From Chitinophagales bacterium (GTDB taxonomy: Bacteria; Bacteroidota; Bacteroidia; Chitinophagales; Chitinophagaceae): DNA of 7,041 nucleotides. The stretch covers positions 1-7,041 of the forward strand of contig JANXYS010000220.1 in assembly GCA_025355935.1 (NCBI GenBank), given 5' to 3'. A program made the translations under genes and the position numbers. Under the pieces are notes generated by a model. That model worked only from the letters and a program-made list of their open reading frames with translations, was not told the DNA's origin and did no database searches. Below, piece by piece: positions 1-6,927 of this stretch (position 1 is its first letter; every line of letters begins with the position of its first letter).

Positions 1-960
1 ACTTCTCCAAAAAAGGAAGCAGTATTCAAATCTTTGAGCGCTTTATATGAAAGTGGATTAAAGGGATCAGATGAAAATATAAAAGTAATTGACGTTGACA
101 TATCCACTGATAAGTTCATTATTTTCAGTGATCAGCACAAAGGAAATAAGAGCTGGGCAGATGACTTCAATAGTTCGGAAATTAATTATGTGGCGGCTCT
201 GAAATATTATCATCAAAATCAGTTTAATTTCATCAACCTGGGTGATAGCGAAGAGCTTTGGAAGTTTAAGCCGGCGGAAATTCTACCAGCTAATATTAAG
301 GCTTTTGAAGCCGAGTCGGCATTTCAACCAGACAGGTATCACAAAACCTTTGGCAATCACGATATCATCTGGAAAAATAAACTGGACGTCATCCTGCTCC
401 TCAAAAAATATTTTTCGATGCCGCTACCAGTTTATGAAGGCGTATTGCTAAAGATAAGCAGTGGCCTCTTTCCTTTAACTATATTTTTAACTCACGGCCA
501 CCAGGGCGACCTGATGAGCGATAACAATCGTTTGAGTACGTGGATCGTTGCACATATCTGGATGCCACTTCAACGATATCTTCATTTAAATATCAATGCG
601 CCGAGCAAAGATTTTTCATTAAGAAACCAACACAATATTATGATGCACGAATGGAGCAATCAGCAAAAAAACCTGGTATTGGTAACAGGGCATACGCATC
701 AACCCGTTTTTGCCTCTGGCAAGTATTACAACCACCCTTCCAATAATATAGGACTCACCGTTGAACATTCAGAAATAAAGCCATCTTATTTTAATAGCGG
801 ATGTTGTTGTTTCGAAGATGGAGATATTACAGGTATTGAAATTGAAGCTGGCGGAATGAGATTGATTAAATGGTATGACGAGGAACATGGGTCGAAACGA
901 AAGGTGTTAGAAGAGATTGCAATTGATGATCTCATCAAAGATCTGCGTGACCGAGATTAA
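1..960 (+). CDS. Calcineurin-like metallophosphoesterase, probably 5'-partial
   Basis: This is a metal-dependent phosphoesterase of the calcineurin-like superfamily. Numbering residues from the TTG at base 34, all five signature blocks are present: SDQH (D33, H35), GDSEE (D71), GNHD (N108, H109), THGH (H154, H156) and GHTH (H220, H222). These are the usual ligands for a two-metal centre. The order and spacing, with an insert of about 60 residues before GHTH, recall LpxH-like UDP-2,3-diacylglucosamine hydrolases, but the substrate cannot be read from sequence. There is no signal peptide in the visible part, so a cytoplasmic or membrane-peripheral site is likely. A triple cysteine (C257-C259) lies near the C-terminus. 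The frame is open from base 1, with 11 sense codons before the TTG and no in-frame ATG before the catalytic core, so the true start is probably upstream of the window. If the protein does start here, TTG at base 34 is the only reasonable codon. The stop ends at base 960, directly against the opposing amidase stop. Confidence 0.88.
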   Translation, partial: TSPKKEAVFKSLSALYESGLKGSDENIKVIDVDISTDKFIIFSDQHKGNKSWADDFNSSEINYVAALKYYHQNQFNFINLGDSEELWKFKPAEILPANIKAFEAESAFQPDRYHKTFGNHDIIWKNKLDVILLLKKYFSMPLPVYEGVLLKISSGLFPLTIFLTHGHQGDLMSDNNRLSTWIVAHIWMPLQRYLHLNINAPSKDFSLRNQHNIMMHEWSNQQKNLVLVTGHTHQPVFASGKYYNHPSNNIGLTVEHSEIKPSYFNSGCCCFEDGDITGIEIEAGGMRLIKWYDEEHGSKRKVLEEIAIDDLIKDLRDRD

Positions 961-1791
961 TCACATGAATTTAGCAGATAACACAAATAAGACTTTGCGT
1001 TCTGGACCCGTTAAATCACCTGGTTGATCAAGACCTATAAAGTGGCGTCGAAAAGCCTGAATGGCTGCCGCTCTTACTTTTACATCATACCCTATTATTC
1101 TTAGCAGCATATCATCGCTGATACCGGGAGGAACAACAACACCTGATGTATCGCTGTACCACAATCCATAGCCCTGGCTTGCCAGTATCTTCCAGGGAAA
1201 AGTTACATTAGGGTCATTCTTCCTGGCAGGAGCTATATCACCATGACCTATAAAGTTGGCTGATGGGATATTATAAGTTTTTTTAAGATCGGATAATAAA
1301 CCGAGGAGGCAGTTAATCTGTGCCCGGGAGAAACTGTCGACCCCGTTATTATCAATCTCTATTCCGATGGAAGAAGAATTTATATCAGAATTATTTCCCC
1401 ATTTAGCGCTGCCTGCATGCCAGGCACGGAGATAGTCGTTTAACATGTGGTGCAATGTTCCATCCTTACAAATTACATAATGCGCACTAACTTCTGTACG
1501 TTCAAGAGTAAAAGTTTGTAGTGTTTGTTCGCAACTGTTTTGCGCAGTATGATGGATGATCACCATATTAGGCTTGCGCATTCCGAAATTGGTAGTACCT
1601 ACCCAGTAGACCGGCTGTTTTATTGAATCTGCTGAAGTCGGAACAAGAGGTTGCGCCTTCAGGATCTTCGCGAATTCCCCTGCCTTTTTTTTATAAATGT
1701 TATTGGTTGCGGTATATGGGTGTGAACTACATGACCATACTCCGCAACTAAATAACATTATTAAGCACCAGCCCAGCCGCGTATTAAACAT
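961..1791 (-). CDS. AmiD-like N-acetylmuramoyl-L-alanine amidase, lipoprotein
   Basis: This is a zinc amidase of the Amidase_2 (AmpD/PGRP) family, which cuts the bond between N-acetylmuramic acid and L-alanine in peptidoglycan. The 276-residue protein starts with a short lipoprotein signal peptide; the hydrophobic stretch 8-19 runs into VWSC with C21 as the likely lipidated cysteine. The second position is Ser and no acidic residues follow, so a periplasm-facing outer-membrane anchor is the simplest reading. The catalytic domain covers about 70-200: IIHHTA (H80, zinc), SAHYVICKDG (102-111), WHAG (124-127), SIGIE (E145, catalytic) and GHGDIAPARKNDP (H183 and D193 zinc, K191). A C-terminal segment (about 226-276) with LLRIIGYDV and AFRRHF resembles the peptidoglycan-binding-like tail of E. 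coli AmiD, a protein of about the same length. The likely role is recycling or trimming of wall fragments rather than cytoplasmic AmpD activity. The ATG has no Shine-Dalgarno sequence. It lies 48 bp downstream of the small membrane protein gene on the same strand. Confidence 0.93.
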   Translation of the reverse strand: MFNTRLGWCLIMLFSCGVWSCSSHPYTATNNIYKKKAGEFAKILKAQPLVPTSADSIKQPVYWVGTTNFGMRKPNMVIIHHTAQNSCEQTLQTFTLERTEVSAHYVICKDGTLHHMLNDYLRAWHAGSAKWGNNSDINSSSIGIEIDNNGVDSFSRAQINCLLGLLSDLKKTYNIPSANFIGHGDIAPARKNDPNVTFPWKILASQGYGLWYSDTSGVVVPPGISDDMLLRIIGYDVKVRAAAIQAFRRHFIGLDQPGDLTGPERKVLFVLSAKFM

Positions 1792-1839
1792 ATTATTAAG
1801 TTGACGATAATAAACACTCCATTTTTTATAAAAAGTTTT

Positions 1840-2100
1840 TTACGAACGACGCTTCGTCGCCAACTTGTATATAACGAGTACCAGGATGGCACCTCCCACT
1901 GAGCTTACGTAGCTATGCCAGTTCCATTCGGTCGCATCCTGCCAGCCGAAAAGAAATTTTGCGATGGCTCCGCCCACAAAAGCGCCAACAATTCCAATTA
2001 TGATTGTAATGATCCAACCATCAGGATCGTCTCCCCGATGCAAAATTTTTGCAATTATGCCCGCAATTAACCCAAAGAGAAGCCAAGATAAAATCCCCAT
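1840..2100 (-). CDS. GlsB/YeaQ/YmgE-family small stress-type membrane protein
   Basis: This 86-residue protein belongs to the family annotated as GlsB/YeaQ/YmgE or transglycosylase-associated protein. It consists almost wholly of three membrane helices (about 2-19, 28-50 and 62-80), with the family's glycine-rich pattern: GLIAGIIAKIL in helix 1, DPDGW before helix 2, then GIVGAFVGGAIA. It ends in a basic tail, KLATKRRS. The frame extends upstream to an ATG at 2157, which would add 19 residues (MAFFVQISNQYFINLNCHF). I chose the ATG at 2098-2100 because it gives MGILSWLLFG, the usual family N-terminus and length, whereas the extra residues are polar and unlike the family. Homologues are linked to envelope or general stress in other bacteria, but the molecular function is unknown, and the transglycosylase label is historical. 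Its position just upstream of a peptidoglycan amidase fits an envelope role. No Shine-Dalgarno sequence is visible; the leader is AT-rich. Confidence 0.9.
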   Translation of the reverse strand: MGILSWLLFGLIAGIIAKILHRGDDPDGWIITIIIGIVGAFVGGAIAKFLFGWQDATEWNWHSYVSSVGGAILVLVIYKLATKRRS

Positions 2101-2154
2101 AAAATGACAGTTTAAATTTATAAAATACTGATTGCTTATCTGCACAAAAAATGC

Positions 2155-2162
2155 CAAAGTAA
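2155..2162 (-). promoter_or_regulatory. Possible Bacteroidota -7 element for the leftward pair
   Basis: On the minus strand this reads TTACTTTG, followed by GCA, which matches five of the six fixed bases of the Bacteroidota -7 consensus TAnnTTTG. Transcription would start near base 2148 and leave a leader of about 48 nt before the ATG at 2100. It would also make the upstream ATG at 2157 an unlikely start. No TTG is seen at the expected -33 position, so this is a weak call. Confidence 0.3.
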
Positions 2163-2192
2163 ACGAATGACTAATAAGTTGAATTTAGCGGG

Positions 2193-2200
2193 TCACTTTG
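2193..2200 (+). promoter_or_regulatory. Possible Bacteroidota -7 element for comEC
   Basis: This reads TCACTTTG followed by CAG, again five of six fixed bases of TAnnTTTG. Transcription would begin near base 2207, about 62 nt before the comEC ATG. It faces away from the similar element at 2155-2162, and the two are 30 bp apart, so any -33 regions would interleave. The nearest TTG (2179-2181) is only 11 bp upstream, too close for a normal -33 element, so this is a weak call. Confidence 0.28.
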
Positions 2201-2268
2201 CAGAAAAAACGATTCGCTTCCTGGTGTTTTAATCAATCCAATTTTGTGTTGGCGCATTATATTGTTAG

Positions 2269-4365
2269 ATGACTCCTGCAAATATACCGTTCTGGAAAAT
2301 AGCGCCGCTTGTGCGCCTCCTCTTTCCGTTTATAGCCGGTATCATGCTGGAATATTATTACATGTATGAATATTCATTTCTTCTACTGGCCTTAATATGC
2401 TACACTTCTGCAATTCTTATTTTTAATGTTTTTTCTCTGGAGACCAGATATCATACCTATAAACTACAGGGCATTATGATACAAATTGTATTATGTATCC
2501 TGGCAATGCTATTAACATATCAAAATGACGTTCGTAACAGGAATGAATGGTACGGTAACCAATACACGAAAAATGCTAAACTATTGGTTCGCCTCTGTGA
2601 ACCGCCGGTGAGTAAGGCGAAAACTTTTAAAGCAGAGACTTCCGTTTTAGCAGTAGTTTTCCACGATACCAGTATGGTTTCCACCGGCCAACTAGATCTT
2701 TACTTTTCCCAGGATTCTAACCCTCGCCCCACTTTCGGTAGTATAATTTTGATTGATGCACCGATACAGGTAATAAAAAATACAGGTAATCCGGGAGCGT
2801 TCGATTACGAACGATATTCAAAACTGCAGGGGAAATTCCATACAGTATTTCTAACAACCGGAAGTTATATTATTATACCGGGCACCGATCACTTTGACAT
2901 TAATAAATACCTTTTTCACGCAAGAGATTTTATTGTGAGTACACTTCAGGGGAGCCTGCCGATGGATAAGAAAGTCTCGGGTTTGGCAGAAGCCTTACTT
3001 ATAGGTTATAAAGGTGACCTTGATAAAGAACTCCTGCAAGCTTACAGCAACACAGGCGTAGTACATATCATCGCAATTTCCGGGCTTCACCTTGGATTAA
3101 TCTACGCGATGCTCACCTGGATATTCAATATGTTTCCCTTTATTCGAAAATCAAAACATGCAAAAGTTATTTTTATACTAGCCTTCCTTTGGCTATTCTC
3201 GTTTGTTACAGGCGCCTCTGCTTCCGTTTTAAGAAGTGCTGTAATGTTTACCTGCATTGTAATTGGGAAAAATTATTTTCGTTCGGCCTCTATCTATAAC
3301 TCCCTTGCCAGCTCGGCATTTTTACTTCTATGTTATAATCCGTACTTCTTATGGGATGTGGGATTCCAACTTAGTTATACCGCCGTATATGGCATCGTAT
3401 GGCTGCAAAAACCTATTTATAGGAAATTTTATGTACAAACTAAATTGTTGAATAAAATCTGGCAAATGACGGCGGTAACCATTGCGGCCCAAATAACAAC
3501 GTTCCCAGTTTGCCTGTACTATTTTCATCAATTTCCAAACATGTTTCTGATAACAAACTTAACAGCTGTGCCTTTGTCTACCCTTATACTATTCGTGGAG
3601 ATTATTATTGTAGCACTTGCATGGTGGCCGGCCGCAGCCATACTTGCGGGGAAATGCTGCTATGGTTTAGTCTGGATCATGAATAAAATAATCATGTATT
3701 GCAATGACGTCCCATATGCCAGGATCGATGCTATTCACGCAACTCTCTTTTCGACGGTTTCTCTGTATATTCTGTTACTCAGTAGTATTGCCTGGCTTCT
3801 ACACAAGGCCAAGTTCTTTAAATACCTGGCTATCTGCGGGGGCCTTGCATGTATAGCTCTATTTATTGTGAACAAGCTTCAGAAGCAAGACCAGAAAAAA
3901 ATTATTGTATATAACATTCCAAATAAAAAAGCGATCGATTTCATTAATCACGACAAATTTCTTTTTATCGGCGATAGCTCACTCCGTCAAAATGATGCAG
4001 CATCAAATTATTCATTAAAACCTACCCGAACTGAGTTCCAGGTTTCACAGGAAGTTGGAGAAATCAATGGCCTGATATTTCATGAACGGTACATTCAATT
4101 CCACACCAACACAATTATGATCATAGATTCTGCGGTAAATTTTTACTCGCGCACGTCACGTTTGAAAATTGATGTGCTCATAATTTCCGGAAATCCTTCA
4201 CTCGATTTAGAGAATATAAATAAAGCTATTTGCGCGAAGGTTGTTGTTTTTGATGCATCTAACAGTTTGTGGAAAATTGCCAGGTGGAAAAAACAATGCG
4301 AACAATTACTTTTGCGGTGCTTTTCAGTTACTGAGAAAGGCGCATTCATCCTTGACATTCAGTAA
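2269..4365 (+). CDS. comEC: ComEC/Rec2-family DNA uptake channel protein
   Basis: This is the inner-membrane channel that carries single-stranded DNA into the cytoplasm during natural transformation. The 698-residue protein begins with a hydrophobic segment (about 11-90), followed by an N-terminal DUF4131-type soluble domain (about 100-200) containing NPGAFDYERY (174-183). The Competence domain follows: EALLIGYKGDLDKELL (241-256), TGVVHIIAISGLHLG (262-276), TGASASVLRSAVM (314-326) and NPYFLWDVGFQLSYTAVYGI (357-376), then several more helices to about 535. The C-terminal 155 residues are soluble and sit where other ComEC proteins carry a metallo-beta-lactamase-like domain. The HxHxDH signature is absent and the last strand region reads VLIISGNPSLDL (636-647), so nuclease activity is not expected. 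Related short versions are common in Bacteroidota. The ATG at 2269 gives a normal N-terminus; no Shine-Dalgarno sequence precedes it. purH follows 66 bp downstream on the same strand. ComEC alone does not show that the organism is competent. Confidence 0.95.
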   Translation: MTPANIPFWKIAPLVRLLFPFIAGIMLEYYYMYEYSFLLLALICYTSAILIFNVFSLETRYHTYKLQGIMIQIVLCILAMLLTYQNDVRNRNEWYGNQYTKNAKLLVRLCEPPVSKAKTFKAETSVLAVVFHDTSMVSTGQLDLYFSQDSNPRPTFGSIILIDAPIQVIKNTGNPGAFDYERYSKLQGKFHTVFLTTGSYIIIPGTDHFDINKYLFHARDFIVSTLQGSLPMDKKVSGLAEALLIGYKGDLDKELLQAYSNTGVVHIIAISGLHLGLIYAMLTWIFNMFPFIRKSKHAKVIFILAFLWLFSFVTGASASVLRSAVMFTCIVIGKNYFRSASIYNSLASSAFLLLCYNPYFLWDVGFQLSYTAVYGIVWLQKPIYRKFYVQTKLLNKIWQMTAVTIAAQITTFPVCLYYFHQFPNMFLITNLTAVPLSTLILFVEIIIVALAWWPAAAILAGKCCYGLVWIMNKIIMYCNDVPYARIDAIHATLFSTVSLYILLLSSIAWLLHKAKFFKYLAICGGLACIALFIVNKLQKQDQKKIIVYNIPNKKAIDFINHDKFLFIGDSSLRQNDAASNYSLKPTRTEFQVSQEVGEINGLIFHERYIQFHTNTIMIIDSAVNFYSRTSRLKIDVLIISGNPSLDLENINKAICAKVVVFDASNSLWKIARWKKQCEQLLLRCFSVTEKGAFILDIQ

Positions 4366-4431
4366 AATCTACAAGATCTTCAACGATTTTTTAAATTATA
4401 TACTGCTTCAACTTATTGAAATTAAATTTCC

Positions 4432-5946
4432 ATGGAAAAGAGAATTCAGTCGGCACTTATTTCGGTTTTTTATAAAGACGGCCTATTGCCCATTGTAGAA
4501 ACTCTCTCGAAAGCGGGAGTTAGATTGTATAGCACGGGAGGCACCCAGGAATTCATTGAGAAAGCAGGTATCACCTGCATACCTGTTGAGACACTAACAA
4601 CATACCCATCTATTTTAGGGGGAAGGGTAAAGACGCTGCACCCCTCTGTATTTGGTGGCATTCTTGGAAAGCGTGAGGATGAGACCCATGTTGCTGAAAT
4701 GAAGCAGTACGGCATCCCCGAAATTGATTTGGTTATTGTTGACCTTTATCCATTTGAAGAAACGGTTAAAGCTACGTCCGATGAAAATCTAATAATCGAA
4801 AAAATCGACATCGGCGGTCCATCAATGATTCGGGCAGCAGCAAAAAATCACAAGACTGTCTTAGTGGTGGCGGCAAAAAAAGAGTATGCCACATTGTTAG
4901 AGATTCTTGATACGCAGGATTGCACTTCCACCTTAGAACAACGCCGCCAATTTGCTATCCGCGCTTTTGATGTTTGCACTCAATATGACACGGCAATTTC
5001 CTCTTACTTCAGCGGGTTAAATATTGAAACTCCATTCAATAAAGAAAAAAAAGATCTAAGGTATGGTGAAAACCCACATCAGCAGGCTGCGTTTTATGGT
5101 AATCTAAATGAAATTTTCAACCAACTTCACGGAAAAGAACTGAGTTATAATAACCTGGTTGATGTTGATGCCGCTATTCAATTATTAAAAGATTTCAGTA
5201 ATACTGAAGCGGCATTATTTGCAATCATTAAACACAATAATGTTTGTGGAGTTGCCATCCGTTCTGATTTGAAACAAGCATGGGACGCAGCTCTGGAAGG
5301 AGATCCTGAAAGTGCGTTTGGTGGGGTATTGGTGTGCAACAAGGCAGTAGATTCTGCCACAGCTTCTGCAATCCATGAACTCTTTTTTGAAGTATTAATA
5401 GCGCCCGCTTTTGCTGCGGATGCACTAACGATTCTCCAGCAGAAAAAAAACAGAATCCTTTTGCAGCTAAAACATAACCCTGAAAATACTCATCAGTATA
5501 AAACATTACTTAACGGAATCCTGATTCAAAAAAATGATGAGGGTAATTTTACTGAATGGAAGGAAGAAGGCGGAAGAGTTTCGACTGCTTTTGAAAGAAA
5601 AGACCTTGAATTCGCAAATGTTATTAGTAAGCATTTGAAGAGTAATGCCATTGCGATAGTAAAAGACTTACAGCTGCTGGGAAAGGGTTGTGGCCAGACA
5701 AGCCGTGTGGATGCTCTTAGGCATGCTATAGATAAAGCAAAGCAATTTAGTGCTGATCTGAGTGGTTCAGTTTTGGCGAGTGATGCTTTTTTTCCTTTTG
5801 ACGATTGCGTTAAGATAGCCGCGGAAAACGGGATTGTTGCATTTATACAGCCCGGAGGTTCTATCCGTGATGCTGACAGCATAGCATTTTGCAAAGCCAA
5901 TAACCTGGTAATGGTCATAACAGGCTTACGACATTTTAAACACTAG
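4432..5946 (+). CDS. purH: Bifunctional AICAR formyltransferase/IMP cyclohydrolase
   Basis: PurH carries out the last two steps of de novo purine synthesis in the cytoplasm: formylation of AICAR from 10-formyltetrahydrofolate, then ring closure of FAICAR to IMP. The 504-residue length is normal. The N-terminal MGS-like cyclohydrolase domain (about 1-135) shows STGGT (34-38), LGGRVKTLHP (62-71), DLYPFEETV (104-112) and IGGPSMIRAAAKN (127-139). The transformylase domain follows, with DLRYGENPHQQAAFYG (208-223), LSYNNLVDVDAA (237-248), the catalytic Lys-His pair in IIKHNNVCG (K267, H268), ESAFGG (293-298), GQTSRVDALRHA (421-432), LASDAFFPFDD (448-458) and the C-terminal GLRHFKH. The start gives MEKRIQSALISVFYKDGL, the usual N-terminus. 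Two very short AT-rich inverted repeats (4407-4420 and 4418-4430) lie just before the ATG, with no Shine-Dalgarno sequence. No obvious promoter or purine riboswitch is visible in the 66-bp gap after comEC, so read-through from upstream is possible. Confidence 0.98.
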   Translation: MEKRIQSALISVFYKDGLLPIVETLSKAGVRLYSTGGTQEFIEKAGITCIPVETLTTYPSILGGRVKTLHPSVFGGILGKREDETHVAEMKQYGIPEIDLVIVDLYPFEETVKATSDENLIIEKIDIGGPSMIRAAAKNHKTVLVVAAKKEYATLLEILDTQDCTSTLEQRRQFAIRAFDVCTQYDTAISSYFSGLNIETPFNKEKKDLRYGENPHQQAAFYGNLNEIFNQLHGKELSYNNLVDVDAAIQLLKDFSNTEAALFAIIKHNNVCGVAIRSDLKQAWDAALEGDPESAFGGVLVCNKAVDSATASAIHELFFEVLIAPAFAADALTILQQKKNRILLQLKHNPENTHQYKTLLNGILIQKNDEGNFTEWKEEGGRVSTAFERKDLEFANVISKHLKSNAIAIVKDLQLLGKGCGQTSRVDALRHAIDKAKQFSADLSGSVLASDAFFPFDDCVKIAAENGIVAFIQPGGSIRDADSIAFCKANNLVMVITGLRHFKH

Positions 5947-6006
5947 CATTTTTTGTTCAATATATTATTACGATATAAGCTTCAGCAGCCAGTGGATTTA
6001 TAAACG

Positions 6007-6927
6007 ATGAAAGGAAAAGGAAAAGGATATATTGCTCTGGGGATTACCAGTATCGTATGGGGTACCACCTGGGTAGCCAGCAAGATAGCAGTAACAAAAT
6101 TACCGGCATTACAGATTGCATCAACAAGACAATTTATCGGGGGCAGTTTACTTGTATTGTTTTTTATTTTTTACAAAAAACATTCCCTTCCTTCCGCACG
6201 GCAATTTCGATGGTTAATAGTTATGGCCTTTCTCATGTTTGTATTTGCAAATGGTTTTAGCATGTGGGGCATACAATATATACCTGCTGGCCTTGGTGCT
6301 TTAATTGGCGCTCTATATCCATTATGCGTAGTAATCATTGAAGCCGTGTTTTTCAAAAATAGGAATATGACACTGGTTACCTTTGCCGGACTTTTTCTAG
6401 GTATTGCCGGAATTGGACTCGTTTTTCATGAGCATTCGTTTACAAGAACCAACCCGCATTTTATCCTTGGAGTTTGTTTATCCTTCATCGCTATGCTTGC
6501 ATGGAGTTTAGGTACTGTGTTCTTATCCAGGAATAAGGTTAATATAAATCCCTACTATGGAACCGGATGGCAGATGCTCATAAGTTCAGTGGTCTTGTTC
6601 ATAATAGCCCAAACTACACAGAAAACAATTCCACTTAGAGAGGTAGCCCTTGAAAGCTGGGGTATCATTGCTTACCTGGTAATCTTTGGCTCTGTTGGTG
6701 CATTCATCGCTTTTATTTACTCTATGAAAACATTACCGCCTGCTATTGCCTCCTTATATGCGTACATTAACCCATTGGTGGCAATGGTTGCAGCTGCTCT
6801 ATTGCTCGGCGAGAAGCTTACAAAGAATATTTTATGGGGAGCCTTAATTACGTTGATTGGAGTATTTCTGGTAAACTACAGCATCAAAAGGATGAATGAA
6901 AAAATCATCCTGGAAGCTGAGCTATAA
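6007..6927 (+). CDS. EamA/DMT-family transporter (10-TM)
   Basis: This is an inner-membrane transporter of the drug/metabolite transporter superfamily, of the type usually annotated EamA. The 306 residues form two tandem EamA repeats of about five helices each: repeat 1 about 8-141 and repeat 2 about 152-292. Typical signatures are VWGTTWVASKIAV (17-29), an arginine after helix 1 in STRQFIGG (39-46), YIPAGLGALIGALYPL (91-106) at the end of repeat 1, and SLYAYINPLVAMVAAALLLGE (249-269) in repeat 2. The substrate cannot be deduced; relatives export amino acids, purines or other metabolites. Its place 60 bp after purH makes a metabolite-related role tempting, but this is only context. The N-terminus is basic (MKGKGKGY), coded by a short run of GGAAAA-type units, and suits the positive-inside rule. 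No canonical Shine-Dalgarno sequence precedes the ATG and no clear terminator or promoter is visible in the gap after purH. The 3' end overlaps an opposing gene by 23 bp. Confidence 0.93.
   Translation: MKGKGKGYIALGITSIVWGTTWVASKIAVTKLPALQIASTRQFIGGSLLVLFFIFYKKHSLPSARQFRWLIVMAFLMFVFANGFSMWGIQYIPAGLGALIGALYPLCVVIIEAVFFKNRNMTLVTFAGLFLGIAGIGLVFHEHSFTRTNPHFILGVCLSFIAMLAWSLGTVFLSRNKVNINPYYGTGWQMLISSVVLFIIAQTTQKTIPLREVALESWGIIAYLVIFGSVGAFIAFIYSMKTLPPAIASLYAYINPLVAMVAAALLLGEKLTKNILWGALITLIGVFLVNYSIKRMNEKIILEAEL

Noticed and set aside
1830..1859. A short hairpin on the minus strand at the end of the small membrane protein gene (CGACG-AAG-CGTCG) followed by AT-rich sequence, a possible terminator.
   Set aside because: The stem is only 5 bp, lies inside the last codons, and the T-run begins about 12 nt after it, so it does not fit an intrinsic terminator.
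2167..2232. A 21-codon plus-strand ORF (ATG to TAA) in the comEC leader, a possible leader peptide.
   Set aside because: It has no ribosome binding site, no biased composition or regulatory codon run, and it starts upstream of the possible transcription start near 2207.
4143..4358. A 71-codon minus-strand open frame within the 3' end of comEC.
   Set aside because: No domain, no start signal and complete overlap with ComEC coding sequence.
4366..4431. TTGACA at 4352-4357 as a sigma-70-type -35 for purH, or a purine-sensing RNA in the gap.
   Set aside because: No suitable -10 or -7 sequence lies at the right distance, and the 66-bp gap is too short and unstructured for a riboswitch.
5526..5918. 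A 130-codon open frame on the minus strand inside purH.
   Set aside because: The plus strand here encodes conserved PurH motifs; the antisense frame has no recognisable domain and is a shadow of the real gene.
5947..6006. A possible promoter or terminator in the purH-transporter gap (T-run at 5949-5954, TTG then TATAAG).
   Set aside because: There is no stem before the T-run, and the best -7 candidate matches too few bases of TAnnTTTG.
6010..6029. Short GGAAAA-type repeat at the start of the transporter gene as a phase-variable tract.
   Set aside because: There are only about three imperfect copies, and the unit keeps the reading frame; it encodes a normal basic N-terminus.
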